Source: Fructilactobacillus carniphilus
Lineage (GTDB): Bacteria > Bacillota > Bacilli > Lactobacillales > Lactobacillaceae
Reading direction: 5' to 3'
DNA length: 64,000 nucleotides
Assembly: GCF_024029675.1 (NCBI RefSeq)
Contig: NZ_CP097121.1
Location: 248,001-312,000, forward strand
The notes below the pieces were generated by a model that had not been told where the DNA came from, made no database searches, and saw nothing but the letters and a program-made list of their open reading frames with translations. This document shows, piece after piece, positions 1 to 8,855 of the stretch (position 1 is its first letter; each line of letters opens with the position of its first letter). Position numbers and translations under genes: made by a program.

Positions 1-777
1 AATCAAAAAGTTCGCTATCCGCACGAAGTAATTCAGCAGGGCGACGTGGTAACGGTCAGTTTGCCGCCCGAACCTCAAAATCCCCACTTGCAGGTTTCCG
101 AGCTCCCGATTTCCATCTTATTTGAGGATGACAACTATTTAATTCTAAATAAACCAGCAACGGTAGCCACCGTTCCATCGGCGCTTTATCCGAATCACAC
201 GCTGGTTAATCGGGTGCTCGGTTATTACATTCGCCAAGGTTATGCGAACCGGGTGATTCACGTGGTCAATCGCTTGGACAAGGGAACTAGCGGTCCAGTA
301 ATTTTTGCCAAGAATAGTCTAGCCCATTCTTTGTTAGACCGGAAACTACAACGCCACGAGGTTCAAAAACATTACGTCTCGGTGTTAGACGGACAGGCGG
401 TGAATGACCACGCCACCATTATTTTGCCGATTGGGCGACGGCCTGGTTCGTTTTTGGAACGAGCCGTTGTCAGTGGCGGTAAATTTGCGCAGACCGAATT
501 TTGGTTGCTCGATCGGACCACGCACCATTCGCTAGTAAAGATTCGATTACATACCGGACGGACCCACCAAATTCGGGTACATTTTGCAGCGCTCGGCTTG
601 CCGCTAGTGGGGGATTGGTTGTATAATCCCACCAATCATGAGCTTTCGCATCAGGCACTGCACTGCTACCGAATCTCCTTTTTTGACGCGTTAGCCCAGC
701 GAACTGTAACCGTTACGGCACCGGTTCCTGCGTGTTTTTCGCAATTAATGCAACCTAAAAACGACTTCCTGGTTTAG
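1..777 (+). CDS. RluA-family pseudouridine synthase, 5' end missing
   Basis: The reading frame is open from base 1, so the start lies upstream of the window. The protein should convert uridine to pseudouridine in rRNA or tRNA. The RluA signature is visible: a VNRLDKGTSG segment around bases 265-297 carries the catalytic Asp, and a LHTGRTHQIRVH motif near base 550 is the second conserved block. The first visible residues (QKVRYPHEVIQQGDVV) look like the end of an S4-like N-terminal domain. Family assignment is firm, but the exact subfamily (RluA, RluC or RluD type) and target uridine cannot be read from the sequence. A hairpin overlapping the stop codon terminates the gene. Confidence 0.93.
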   Translation, partial: NQKVRYPHEVIQQGDVVTVSLPPEPQNPHLQVSELPISILFEDDNYLILNKPATVATVPSALYPNHTLVNRVLGYYIRQGYANRVIHVVNRLDKGTSGPVIFAKNSLAHSLLDRKLQRHEVQKHYVSVLDGQAVNDHATIILPIGRRPGSFLERAVVSGGKFAQTEFWLLDRTTHHSLVKIRLHTGRTHQIRVHFAALGLPLVGDWLYNPTNHELSHQALHCYRISFFDALAQRTVTVTAPVPACFSQLMQPKNDFLV

Positions 778-789
778 GAAGTCGTTTTT
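757..789. terminator. Bidirectional terminator between rluA-type gene and cutC
   Basis: A 14-bp perfect stem (757-770 with 776-789) with a 5-nt loop is flanked by A-run and T-run, so it can end transcription in both directions. It overlaps the stop of the upstream gene and sits just before the stop of the convergent cutC-like gene. Confidence 0.9.
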
Positions 790-791
790 GC

Positions 792-1376
792 CTAGTCAAC
801 TAGTGGGGCAATGATGGTCGAGACATCGATCGTGGTGGCTACCGCTTGGGCAGCAGCGGTGGTTTCCGTAAGGGGCACCAATTGTAAGCTCGGAAAGGCT
901 GGTAAGGCTTCCTGGAGCTCTGTTAAATGATCAGCAGCGACAATTCCCCGGAATTGGTGTTCGTCCAGCCACTGTAAGGCAGACGGCCATTCCGATGGGG
1001 GTAGTTTAGTAAACGTCGGGGAGAAAAAGGTTTCCATTCCTGCGGATGCCCCTAAAAAGACCTCGAGGGCTTCCTGATCTAACTGGTTTTCTTGAGTTAA
1101 AGCACCAAAAATGACGCCATCAACTCCTAGTTCCTGGCATTGAAAAAGGTCGTCTTCCATCAGGTTGATTTCTGCATCGTTCCAAGTGCTAGTTTTCGAA
1201 TCCGCACTAATCCACACGTCTAAACTTTGCTGATGTTCGTGGAGATAGGTGGTAGTTGCTGCAATTAATCCGCGACTGGGAGTCTGGTAGTGATTCGCAA
1301 GCGCCACCCGCACCAAAGCCTTTTCGCTCGCCGTATGGACCTCGTGAAAGGTCGAAATTAAGGGTTCAATTTGCAT
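792..1376 (-). CDS. cutC: CutC-family protein
   Basis: This 194-residue TIM-barrel-type protein resembles the CutC copper homeostasis family. The best match is the central segment around residues 75-95, where MEDD, then CQELGVDGVIFGALT, corresponds to the family's conserved LGADGVVFG block. The usual N-terminal ELC and GG(T/L)TPS motifs are weakened here to ALANHYQTPS, so the protein is divergent. CutC was linked to copper tolerance in E. coli, but its biochemical role is unsettled. The gene stands alone; an AGGAGGAT ribosome binding site lies just upstream of the ATG. It is convergent with the pseudouridine synthase gene and divergent from trmL. Confidence 0.75.
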   Translation of the reverse strand: MQIEPLISTFHEVHTASEKALVRVALANHYQTPSRGLIAATTTYLHEHQQSLDVWISADSKTSTWNDAEINLMEDDLFQCQELGVDGVIFGALTQENQLDQEALEVFLGASAGMETFFSPTFTKLPPSEWPSALQWLDEHQFRGIVAADHLTELQEALPAFPSLQLVPLTETTAAAQAVATTIDVSTIIAPLVD

Positions 1377-1449
1377 AATTCATCCTCCTTTGGCTTAATC
1401 TTACCATGCTTCGGTGCATTTGCCGCTCTGCACGAAATGCGAACAGGTG

Positions 1450-1458
1450 TGCTATAAT
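1450..1458 (+). promoter_or_regulatory. Extended -10 promoter of trmL
   Basis: TGCTATAAT is a perfect extended -10 element about 37 bases upstream of the trmL start. No good -35 is visible at the right distance, as is common with extended -10 promoters. Confidence 0.6.
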
Positions 1459-1494
1459 AGACGTCTAAGTTGAAAATAGAAAGCGGAGAAATTT

Positions 1495-2007
1495 ATGACT
1501 AATCACATTGTTTTATTTGAACCTCTGATGCCGGCCAATACTGGAAACATTGCGCGGACCTGCGCCGGAACGGACACGGTTCTTGATTTGATTAAGCCCC
1601 TCGGCTTTTCAGTTGATGATAAACATCTTAAACGGGCCGGGCTAGATTATTGGAATAAGGTGGACATTCGCTATCATGACAACCTACCGGCTTTTTTAGA
1701 AACGGTTACAAATCCTGAAAACATGTTTTTAATTTCAAAGTTTGGAACACAAACCTACACGGACCCGGATTATCATGATTTTGACCAAGATTATTACTTT
1801 GTGTTTGGTAAGGAAACCACCGGATTACCCGAACGGTTTGAACAACAATACGCACGCCAGGCGTTACGGATTCCGCAAGATGATGAGCACATTCGAGCGC
1901 TGAACTTGTCTAACACCTGTGCAATTGTGATTTACGAGGCGCTACGCCAGCAATCATTTGCTGGATTAGAACGGGTGCATACGTATGAACACGATAAGTT
2001 AAAATAG
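1495..2007 (+). CDS. trmL: tRNA (cytidine(34)-2'-O)-methyltransferase
   Basis: This 170-residue SPOUT methyltransferase matches TrmL (YibK), which methylates the 2'-O of the wobble nucleotide in certain leucine tRNAs using S-adenosylmethionine. The N-terminal PLMPANTGNIARTC block, the central VFGKETTGLP glycine loop and the C-terminal ALNLSNTCAIVIYEALRQ block forming the knotted cofactor site are all intact. Length is typical for the short SPOUT-only enzymes. It starts at ATG after a GCGGAGAA ribosome binding site and has its own extended -10 promoter. ftsK follows after 24 bases, so the two are probably cotranscribed. Confidence 0.95.
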   Translation: MTNHIVLFEPLMPANTGNIARTCAGTDTVLDLIKPLGFSVDDKHLKRAGLDYWNKVDIRYHDNLPAFLETVTNPENMFLISKFGTQTYTDPDYHDFDQDYYFVFGKETTGLPERFEQQYARQALRIPQDDEHIRALNLSNTCAIVIYEALRQQSFAGLERVHTYEHDKLK

Positions 2008-2031
2008 TTTAAAGATTAGAGAGGAATTTTT

Positions 2032-4386
2032 GTGGCGGCTAGAAAATCAACGAAAAAAAGAACAACACCAGCAAAAACCAAGCGCCGCCGCACAACCACG
2101 AAAACGAAGAAAAACCGGCGGCAGAATCGCATTCTGACCTACTTGGGAACCAAGCGCCGTAATCTATTAGGTTTAGTTGGCTTGATTTTGTCCGGACTCG
2201 GGATATTTAAATTAGGAATTGTGGGAGTTGGCGTCGCCAATCTAACTCGCTTAGGAGTAGGGAATTTGTACCCAGTGGTCCTGTTGATTACCGCGGTACT
2301 GAGTGGACTTACCTTTTTAGAGTTGCACCTTCCTCGGTTATCGGAACGTAGTTGGCTAGGATTAATTTGTGTCAGTCTAGGGGTGCTAATGGGAGCCTCT
2401 ATCCTGCAATTTAACGGACTGGGGTTACACATCCAATTAATCCAGATTACCTGGGAAAGTGTACTGGGTGATTTGAGCACTGGTCGTGTCAGTGCCGACG
2501 CGGGAGGAGGTCTTTTAGGTGCTGGTCTGTTATTGGTTTTTGCCAAACTCTTTTCCTGGATTGGAGCTACGATTTTAGCACTGGGATTAATCCTGACTGG
2601 AATTCTGTTGCTGTTGAAGGTTAACGTAGTGCAAGGATTACGGCAGGGATGTAAGCTGCTCAAGGCCTGTTTGTCAGCGATTCAGGCGGCCCATCACCGC
2701 CGAAAGTTAGCACAACAATCGACACCACAGCAGCATGCAAAAGCAGCTCCTTCTACTGTTACATCAACTTCGACGACACCCACGTCAAATGAAGAACCTC
2801 AACCGTCAGCAGACGCGTCTGTTTCAAAGACAACGATGCCCGACTCAACCGGCAAATCGACTCCCGAAGCACCTGCTGTGCAGGTAGCTAGTGAACGCCC
2901 TGCTCCAGAACCAGAGGTGGTTGAACCTAATCCGATGGTGACTACGGATGAAGCAGAGGGCGATTATCAATTGCCGTCCGTGCAGTTATTACGGCAAATT
3001 GCCCCAGAGGATCAGACAGATGAAGTAGCCACAGCTAACCATAACTCAGAAACCCTGCAGGAAACCCTGCGCAGTTTTGGCATTGATGCTCAAGTGAAGA
3101 ACGTGAGTCTGGGGCCTTCCGTTACGGAATATGAATTAGAACCAGCGGTAGGAGTTAAAGTTAGTAAAATCGTGAATCTGAGCGACGACTTGGCGTTGGC
3201 ATTGGCCGCCAAGGATATCCGGATTGAGGCACCAATTCCTGGGAAATCGTTAATTGGAATCGAAGTGCCCAATCGAGAGGTGGCCACGGTCTCATTTCGA
3301 GAGGTCTTTGAACGCCAGTCAGCTCAGGAACGAAGCAATTTCTTGACGGTCCCACTGGGAAAAGACGTTAACGGAAACGTAGTGTCTTGTAACTTGACGA
3401 AGATGCCCCACCTGTTGATTGCCGGTTCTACGGGAAGTGGGAAATCGGTTGCTATCAACGGGATGTTAGTGAGCTTGCTACTCAAGGCGCGCCCCGATCA
3501 GGTTAAACTGATGCTGATTGACCCCAAACGGGTGGAACTGGGCGTCTATAACGGGATTCCACATTTACTGTCTCCGGTAGTTTCTGATCCGAAGAAGGCC
3601 GCTCGGGCATTGCATAAAGTTGTTAGCCAGATGGAAGAACGGTATGAACTGTTTGCGAAGAGTGGTCAGCGGAAAATCGAAGGCTATAATCAGTTTGTGA
3701 AGGAACAAAACGAACGGGAAGGGACTCACCTACTGCCATTACCGTACATCGTAGTTGTGGTTGATGAGTTGGCTGATTTGATGATGACAGTTTCAAATGA
3801 GGTCGAAAGTGCTATCATTCGTCTGGCTCAGATGGGACGAGCCGCGGGGGTTCACATGGTGCTTGCCACCCAACGGCCTTCAGTCGACGTCATTACGGGC
3901 TTGATTAAGGCCAACGTGCCGTCCCGAATTGCCTTCGCTGTTTCCAGTGGAATTGATTCACGGACCATTTTAGACGCGAACGGAGCAGAAAAATTGCTTG
4001 GTCGTGGAGACATGCTGTACCAGCCGATTGGGCAAACCCGGCCGAACCGGGTACAAGGATCGTTTATTTCGGATGCCGATGTCGAAACGATTGTCGCAGC
4101 CGTCAAAAAGGAAGGCCAGCCTGAGTACGACGATAACTTGGTAGTGACGGATGCCGAGATGGAAGTAGAAGCTGCTGAAGAAGATCAAGATCCACTTTTT
4201 GACGAGGCATTGGCATTTGTAGTCCACGAACATAAGGCTAGTACCTCAATGTTGCAACGGCGGTTTCGCATTGGCTATAACCGGGCTGCACGCATTATTG
4301 ATGATTTTGAGCAACGTGGTTACGTTGGCCCACAACGAGGTAGTACGCCTCGGACGGTTTATAAGCAAGAAACCGACGACCAATAA
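2032..4386 (+). CDS. ftsK: DNA translocase FtsK/SpoIIIE
   Basis: This membrane-anchored DNA pump clears chromosome DNA from the closing septum. The 784-residue protein has a strongly basic N-terminus (Lys/Arg/Thr-rich, first 35 residues), about four membrane segments up to roughly residue 200, a Pro/Thr/Glu-rich linker to about residue 310, and the RecA-like motor. Walker A (AGSTGSGKS) is near residue 468 and Walker B ([11 protein letters not shown]) near 580. The C-terminal winged-helix gamma domain, which reads polarity sequences, is present from about residue 720. The start is GTG, preceded by GAGAGGAA. It is shorter than E. coli FtsK, in line with other Firmicutes. Confidence 0.97.
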   Translation: MAARKSTKKRTTPAKTKRRRTTTKTKKNRRQNRILTYLGTKRRNLLGLVGLILSGLGIFKLGIVGVGVANLTRLGVGNLYPVVLLITAVLSGLTFLELHLPRLSERSWLGLICVSLGVLMGASILQFNGLGLHIQLIQITWESVLGDLSTGRVSADAGGGLLGAGLLLVFAKLFSWIGATILALGLILTGILLLLKVNVVQGLRQGCKLLKACLSAIQAAHHRRKLAQQSTPQQHAKAAPSTVTSTSTTPTSNEEPQPSADASVSKTTMPDSTGKSTPEAPAVQVASERPAPEPEVVEPNPMVTTDEAEGDYQLPSVQLLRQIAPEDQTDEVATANHNSETLQETLRSFGIDAQVKNVSLGPSVTEYELEPAVGVKVSKIVNLSDDLALALAAKDIRIEAPIPGKSLIGIEVPNREVATVSFREVFERQSAQERSNFLTVPLGKDVNGNVVSCNLTKMPHLLIAGSTGSGKSVAINGMLVSLLLKARPDQVKLMLIDPKRVELGVYNGIPHLLSPVVSDPKKAARALHKVVSQMEERYELFAKSGQRKIEGYNQFVKEQNEREGTHLLPLPYIVVVVDELADLMMTVSNEVESAIIRLAQMGRAAGVHMVLATQRPSVDVITGLIKANVPSRIAFAVSSGIDSRTILDANGAEKLLGRGDMLYQPIGQTRPNRVQGSFISDADVETIVAAVKKEGQPEYDDNLVVTDAEMEVEAAEEDQDPLFDEALAFVVHEHKASTSMLQRRFRIGYNRAARIIDDFEQRGYVGPQRGSTPRTVYKQETDDQ

Positions 4387-4398
4387 ACAGTCAAACAA

Positions 4399-4434
4399 AA
4401 AGAGGACTGAAAATTGCGATTTTCAGTCCTCTTT
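4399..4434. terminator. Bidirectional terminator between ftsK and DUF4044 gene
   Basis: A 14-bp perfect stem (4401-4414 with 4419-4432) and 4-nt loop, extended by A/T pairs, separates the convergent genes. The T tract is short on the + strand. Confidence 0.85.
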
Positions 4435-4448
4435 GTTTGCAAGGGATG

Positions 4449-4589
4449 TTAGCCACCGAAAAGGGTTAAAGCCGATCCCAAAATTACTCCGGCTAGAGTT
4501 ACAATAATCATAATCCAAACGAAGATGTACAAGATTTTTTGAAAGGTTGTTTTATCTTTCCACTTTGTCAAATTTACCACCACTTTCAT
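4449..4589 (-). CDS. DUF4044-family small membrane protein
   Basis: This 46-residue protein has the layout of the lactobacillal DUF4044 family: a short basic N-terminus with a KTTFQKI segment, then one membrane helix (about residues 20-41) ending in LFGG. Function is unknown. The frame is open further upstream to 4664, but that longer version would overlap the start of the divergent gene, and family members are short, so the ATG at 4589 was chosen. No strong ribosome binding site is visible before it, so the start remains uncertain. Confidence 0.65.
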   Translation of the reverse strand: MKVVVNLTKWKDKTTFQKILYIFVWIMIIVTLAGVILGSALTLFGG

Positions 4590-4662
4590 TTTTCGTTTAA
4601 TCACAATTTTAAAGGTGTCTGGTGGTCTTTGCAAATCATGATCAAAAAAAGGAGGAATTCGC

Positions 4663-5058
4663 ATGCACCTGGTTCAGGTTCCTAATTCGATTAGCGCTTT
4701 GTTACAGCTACAACTAGTTCCTTTGGTGGTCTTCTTAGTAGTCGCGCTACTATTGAGCTTCACGAAACGTGTGAGTCACCAACGCTTTTTCACAAAGTTG
4801 AAAGTGATTGATGTGTTGCCGCTTTTTGCCATTGCGGTGCTACCATTGTTCAACATTGACGCCCATGGTAATACCTGGTTGCCGTTGTTACTCAGTATTT
4901 GGTTTGGGAGTGGGGCACTCTTGCTTGTAATTTGGTTTTTCAAAGATGGTGAAATTCTTCTCAAACCATTTTTAATTGCTTGGTGGCGGTTGGGAGATTT
5001 GTACTGGCTGGCTTGTTATGTAATCGCCCTGATTTATGAAATTGGAATTCGGCTCTAA
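4663..5058 (+). CDS. DUF3397-family membrane protein
   Basis: This 131-residue integral membrane protein has about four hydrophobic helices (near residues 15-33, 47-63, 70-88 and 105-128). It fits DUF3397, which in lactobacilli is regularly found just before mraZ. Function is unknown; the conserved position beside the division cluster suggests an envelope role, which is inference. The start is supported by AAAGGAGG seven bases upstream. A strong terminator directly follows it, so it is probably transcribed separately from the mraZ operon. Confidence 0.8.
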   Translation: MHLVQVPNSISALLQLQLVPLVVFLVVALLLSFTKRVSHQRFFTKLKVIDVLPLFAIAVLPLFNIDAHGNTWLPLLLSIWFGSGALLLVIWFFKDGEILLKPFLIAWWRLGDLYWLACYVIALIYEIGIRL

Positions 5059-5095
5059 GTAGCATCAGAACACATGTTCTCGTGCTACTTTTTTT
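5059..5095 (+). terminator. Terminator after DUF3397 gene
   Basis: GTAGCA (5059-5064) pairs with TGCTAC (5083-5088), and an inner AGAAC/GTTCT stem extends it; seven T residues follow. It isolates the mraZ promoter from upstream transcription. Confidence 0.85.
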
Positions 5096-5114
5096 GTGGC
5101 AAAAATTCTTAATT

Positions 5115-5146
5115 AAGTGGTTCAAAGTGGTAGATTGTGGTAGACT
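5115..5146 (+). promoter_or_regulatory. Three tandem MraZ-box-like repeats over the mraZ promoter
   Basis: Three 10-bp units follow each other without a gap: AAGTGGTTCA, AAGTGGTAGA and TTGTGGTAGA. Each carries GTGG, at 5117, 5127 and 5137. MraZ proteins are known to bind arrays of GTGG- or TGGG-type direct repeats with 10-bp periodicity upstream of their own operon. The last repeat overlaps an extended -10 candidate (TGGTAGACT, 5138-5146), so bound MraZ would block RNA polymerase. No clear -35 box is visible. Confidence 0.75.
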
Positions 5147-5179
5147 GAAACTATATTTAGGGGATAGGAGGCGGTTTTA

Positions 5180-5605
5180 TTGTTACTTGGTGAATATCGT
5201 CACAATATTGACACAAAGGGCCGTTTCATTATTCCCGCTAAATTTCGGGAGCAACTGGGGCCCAAATTCATGGTTACCCGGGGACTCGACGGCTGTTTGT
5301 TTGGTTATCCGCAGGCGGAATGGGAAAAGGTCCAGGCAGAAATTAACCAATTACCGTTTAACAAACGGGACGCCCGGACTTTTGCCCGGCTCTTTTTTTC
5401 CGCCGCGACGGAATGTGAGCTCGATAAACAGGGAAGAATTAACCTGCCCGAGCCACTGCTTCAATACGCTCACTTGCAAAAACAGTGTGTGTTAGCGGGG
5501 GTTTCCAGTCGCTTTGAAATCTGGGATGCAGAAAGATGGGATCACTATAATGACCAAGCTCAGGATGATTTCAACGAAATCGCCGAAAATTTACTAGATT
5601 TTTAA
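5180..5605 (+). CDS. mraZ: Transcriptional regulator MraZ
   Basis: MraZ is the first gene of the division and wall cluster and is an AbrB-fold DNA-binding repressor that forms rings and controls its own operon. The 141-residue protein shows both MraZ repeats: an N-terminal GEYRHNIDTKGRFIIPAKFR half and a second half with the DKQGRINLP segment near residue 85. The start is TTG, read from GGAGG nine bases upstream; the LLGEY opening matches the usual N-terminus of the family. Its likely binding sites are the three repeats at 5115-5146. Confidence 0.95.
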   Translation: MLLGEYRHNIDTKGRFIIPAKFREQLGPKFMVTRGLDGCLFGYPQAEWEKVQAEINQLPFNKRDARTFARLFFSAATECELDKQGRINLPEPLLQYAHLQKQCVLAGVSSRFEIWDAERWDHYNDQAQDDFNEIAENLLDF

Positions 5606-5623
5606 CCTTAGGAGTCAGTGATA

Positions 5624-6568
5624 ATGACCGAATTTAAGCACGAAACAGTATTATTACACGAAGCCGTAGCTGGATTAAACGTCCATCCAACTGGCGTCTA
5701 TGTGGACTGTACCCTAGGTGGGGGCGGACATAGTGCTTTGATTTTGTCGCAGCTGACCACGGGACATTTATATGCGTTTGATCAAGACCAAACCGCCATT
5801 ACCTACAATGAAACGCACCTGCGTCCTTATTTACAGGAACAAGAGGTGACCTTCATTCACGATAACTTTCGCCATTTAAAAGCAGATTTAGCTGCTCAAG
5901 GAGTTCGGGACGTGGACGGAATCGTGTATGACCTCGGGGTTTCTTCGCCCCAATTTGATGATGCCGAACGGGGCTTTAGCTATCAACGAGACGCTCGCTT
6001 AGATATGCGGATGGATCAGCGGCAAAGTTTAGACGCCTACCAAGTAGTCAACCAGTGGCCTTATGAGGATTTAGTGCGCATTTTCTTTCGATACGGGGAA
6101 GAAAAGTTCTCCAAGCAGATTGCCCGTAAAATTGAACGAGAGCGCCAACAACAATCCATTGAAACGACGACCCAGCTAGCCGAGTTAGTGAAGTCAGCGA
6201 TTCCGGCTGCTGCGCGGCGACATGGCGGAAACCCGGCTAAACGGGTTTTTCAAGCCATTCGGATTGCAGTTAATGATGAACTGGGAGCCCTAGAGGAATC
6301 GTTGGAACAGGCGTTAACGCTTTTAAAACCGCACGGACGCTTAGCCGTCATTACGTTTCAGTCATTGGAAGATCGCTTGGTCAAACGAATTTTTAAAGAG
6401 CAAACCACGATTCCGGATTTGCCTCCCAACTTACCGGTGATTCCGGCGGAGTTGGAGCCGCACTTCCAGCTCGTTGCCAAAAAACCAATTCGACCAAGTA
6501 CGGTAGAACAGACTGAAAATCATCGTTCTCACAGCGCCAAGTTACGCATTATTGAAAGAATCAAGTAG
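5624..6568 (+). CDS. rsmH: 16S rRNA (cytosine(1402)-N4)-methyltransferase
   Basis: RsmH (MraW) methylates N4 of C1402 in 16S rRNA, tuning the ribosomal P site. The 314-residue protein has the [10 protein letters not shown] opening, the [10 protein letters not shown] cofactor loop near residue 30, the [10 protein letters not shown] motif near residue 105, and a C-terminal [14 protein letters not shown] motif. ATG 5624 was chosen over GTG 5618 because GGAG at 5611-5614 is 9 bases from the former and only 3 from the latter. It lies 18 bases after mraZ, within the same operon. Confidence 0.96.
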   Translation: MTEFKHETVLLHEAVAGLNVHPTGVYVDCTLGGGGHSALILSQLTTGHLYAFDQDQTAITYNETHLRPYLQEQEVTFIHDNFRHLKADLAAQGVRDVDGIVYDLGVSSPQFDDAERGFSYQRDARLDMRMDQRQSLDAYQVVNQWPYEDLVRIFFRYGEEKFSKQIARKIERERQQQSIETTTQLAELVKSAIPAAARRHGGNPAKRVFQAIRIAVNDELGALEESLEQALTLLKPHGRLAVITFQSLEDRLVKRIFKEQTTIPDLPPNLPVIPAELEPHFQLVAKKPIRPSTVEQTENHRSHSAKLRIIERIK

Positions 6569-6579
6569 GAGGTTTCATT

Positions 6580-6951
6580 GTGGCACAGAATGGTCTCGCT
6601 GAACGACAAAGACAAATAAGCTCAAATCAAAATTCACGAACAAACAGACATCAACAACAAGGGAGACAACCAGTTCCTCACTTACGCTTGTCGGCTTTTG
6701 AAAAAACCATCATGGTTACCGGGGTGTGCTTGATGGTAATGTTAATGATTACCGTAGTTTCTGCGAAAAACCAACTTAATCATTCCCAACGAACTTTACA
6801 AAACGTGACGACGAAAAATACACGTTTGAACCGGCAGAACCAAATTTATCGTCAGGAATTAGATAGCAGAGAAGTGAAAGCCATTAATCACGTTGTTAAA
6901 CAAGATAAGCTATCCATTGCAGACTCAAATGTAAGGAATGTAACTCGATGA
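6580..6951 (+). CDS. ftsL: Cell division protein FtsL
   Basis: FtsL is a bitopic septal protein that links DivIB and DivIC to the septal transpeptidase. The 123-residue protein has a Gln/Arg-rich cytoplasmic tail, one membrane helix around residues 44-63 and an extracellular heptad-like coiled segment (about 65-100). Sequence conservation in this family is low, so assignment relies on architecture and on position between rsmH and the class B PBP. The start is GTG with AGGAGG eight bases upstream. The stop overlaps the next start (ATGA), indicating translational coupling. Confidence 0.88.
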   Translation: MAQNGLAERQRQISSNQNSRTNRHQQQGRQPVPHLRLSAFEKTIMVTGVCLMVMLMITVVSAKNQLNHSQRTLQNVTTKNTRLNRQNQIYRQELDSREVKAINHVVKQDKLSIADSNVRNVTR

Positions 6952-8753
6952 GTAAGAAGCAAACGAAGATGAATAATCAAAGGAAAGCGGTTAAAACCAG
7001 ACAGCTGGCGGGTAAGAGCTTCTTGGTGTTTGCCATGGTGATTTTCTTATTGATTATCATCTTTTTTGCGCAAAAGGCTCTTTTTAAGACGGCTAACGGA
7101 GTTAACCTTTCCAATCGTACCCAAAAATTGTATAACCAAACCAGCATCATGCACGCCCGACGGGGAACCATTTATGCCAACAACGGGCAACCACTGGCTG
7201 AAAATACCAATACATATTCTGTCTATGCAGTCTTGAATCACCAGCAAAAGGATATGAAGGGTAATCCACAATATGTTCAGAATAAGGCCAAAACGGCGCG
7301 GGTATTATCCGCTAACTTACCAATTTCGTATGAAAAGGCGTACCGGACGTTAAACCCTAAGCACAAAACCTTCCAAGTTGAGTTTGGAAACGCGGGGAAC
7401 AACATTCCGTTATCAGTGAAGCAAAAAATTCAAAAAGAACATCTGACCGGTGTGAATTTTATTGCTCAACCAGCTCGGATGTATCCCAACGGGGTTTTTG
7501 CTTCTCATATTGTAGGGATTGCCTCGCAACAGGTAGATAAAAAAACGAAACAAACTCACCTTGAAGGGCAGATGGGGATTGAAAATAGCTTTGAAAAATA
7601 CCTGAAGGGAACGGATGGCTTTCGCGAGAGTCAGCATGATAATTACGGTTACCAAATCCCCTCAGAAAAACCTAAGGAAAAGAAGCCTAAAAACGGGAAG
7701 AACGTTCACACTACCATTGATCCGAGTTTAGAATTACTTTTAGAAAACCAGATGAATCAGGTGGATCAAGATGTTCACCCCAAAGTTTTAAACGCCATTT
7801 TGATGGATGCGAAAACAGGAGAAATTAAAGCAGCCGCGCAACGGCCTAGCTTTAATCCATCTACCGGTCAAGGTTTGGGCGACGTTTGGCGGGACACGCT
7901 GACGCAAGATCTATATGAACCCGGATCAACCATGAAAATCTTTACGATGGCCGCTTCCATTGACAGCGGGAACTACCACGGTTCCGATACCTACCGTTCT
8001 GGAACGCACCAAATTGGAAATCAAATTGTTCCCGATTGGAACCGTAACGGCTGGGGTACGATTTCTTATGATAAGGGGTTTGCTCTGTCTAGTAACGTGG
8101 CAATGGCTCATTTGGAAGAAAACATGGGATCGACAACGTGGAAGGATTACATCAAACGCTTCCAGTTATTGCAAAATAATTCGTCGAACTTTGATCAACA
8201 GGCCATGGGCTCGATGCAGTTTAAACGACCGATTGAACAAGCAAACACGGCCTTTGGACAGGGAATTCAAGTGACGGCGTTGCAAATGATGCAAGGGTTC
8301 ACCGCCATTGCCAATAATGGAACTATGTTGCAACCGCGTGTAATTGATAAGGTCACGGATGCCAAAAATCAACAAGTGGTAAAAAATTATCCGAAGAAAA
8401 TTGTGGGTCATCCAATTTCGGCGTCAACTGCTGAGCAAATGCGTAAGCACATGGAAGATGTGGTTTACAAGGATTACGGGATTGGTCATGACTTTCAAAT
8501 TGATGGGTATCGGGTGGCGGCTAAAACGGGAACGGCTCAGGTAACAGATGACCATGGTCAGTATGAAAGTGGCAACGACAGTTATCTGTATTCCGTAGCT
8601 GGAATGGCACCGGCTAAGCATCCACGTTATATTATGTATGTGACGATGAAGCAGCCCCAGTTGGGTGATCAACCGGCCACCAAAGAAATTGCTAAAATCT
8701 TTAACGTGGTTATGAAAAAGGCGCTTGATAATGATAAAAATAAGACGAAATAG
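6948..8753 (+). CDS. ftsI: Septal class B penicillin-binding protein (FtsI/PBP2B type)
   Basis: This transpeptidase cross-links peptidoglycan at the septum. The 601-residue protein has a short cytoplasmic tail, one membrane anchor (about residues 25-45), a PBP dimerization domain and the transpeptidase domain. The active-site motifs are all present: STMK near residue 326, SSN near 381 and KTGTA near 525. The protein stops soon after the catalytic domain; the C-terminal PASTA repeats seen in many Firmicutes PBP2x-type proteins are missing. It overlaps ftsL by 4 bases. A 102-base gap with a long imperfect stem separates it from mraY. Confidence 0.93.
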   Translation: MSKKQTKMNNQRKAVKTRQLAGKSFLVFAMVIFLLIIIFFAQKALFKTANGVNLSNRTQKLYNQTSIMHARRGTIYANNGQPLAENTNTYSVYAVLNHQQKDMKGNPQYVQNKAKTARVLSANLPISYEKAYRTLNPKHKTFQVEFGNAGNNIPLSVKQKIQKEHLTGVNFIAQPARMYPNGVFASHIVGIASQQVDKKTKQTHLEGQMGIENSFEKYLKGTDGFRESQHDNYGYQIPSEKPKEKKPKNGKNVHTTIDPSLELLLENQMNQVDQDVHPKVLNAILMDAKTGEIKAAAQRPSFNPSTGQGLGDVWRDTLTQDLYEPGSTMKIFTMAASIDSGNYHGSDTYRSGTHQIGNQIVPDWNRNGWGTISYDKGFALSSNVAMAHLEENMGSTTWKDYIKRFQLLQNNSSNFDQQAMGSMQFKRPIEQANTAFGQGIQVTALQMMQGFTAIANNGTMLQPRVIDKVTDAKNQQVVKNYPKKIVGHPISASTAEQMRKHMEDVVYKDYGIGHDFQIDGYRVAAKTGTAQVTDDHGQYESGNDSYLYSVAGMAPAKHPRYIMYVTMKQPQLGDQPATKEIAKIFNVVMKKALDNDKNKTK

Positions 8754-8807
8754 TTAGCTGAATCAAGACGACCAGCACCACGAAAGGGCGTTCGACAGCA
8801 GGCTAAC
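8753..8807 (+). other. Imperfect stem in the PBP-mraY gap
   Basis: GTTAGCTG (8753-8760) can pair with CAGGCTAAC (8799-8807), leaving one bulged base. No T-run follows, so it is not a simple terminator. It could be an RNA stability or processing element in the operon transcript, or chance. Confidence 0.35.
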
Positions 8808-8855
8808 GATAATGATTTAATTTACAGTAGTTAGGACAGAAAGGATTGGAATTTA

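Noticed and set aside
4271..4507. 78-codon + frame across the ftsK end
   Set aside because: It runs through the ftsK terminator hairpin and has no start signals.
5082..5495. 137-codon + frame overlapping mraZ
   Set aside because: It runs out of frame through mraZ and starts in the terminator; mraZ itself has clear family motifs.
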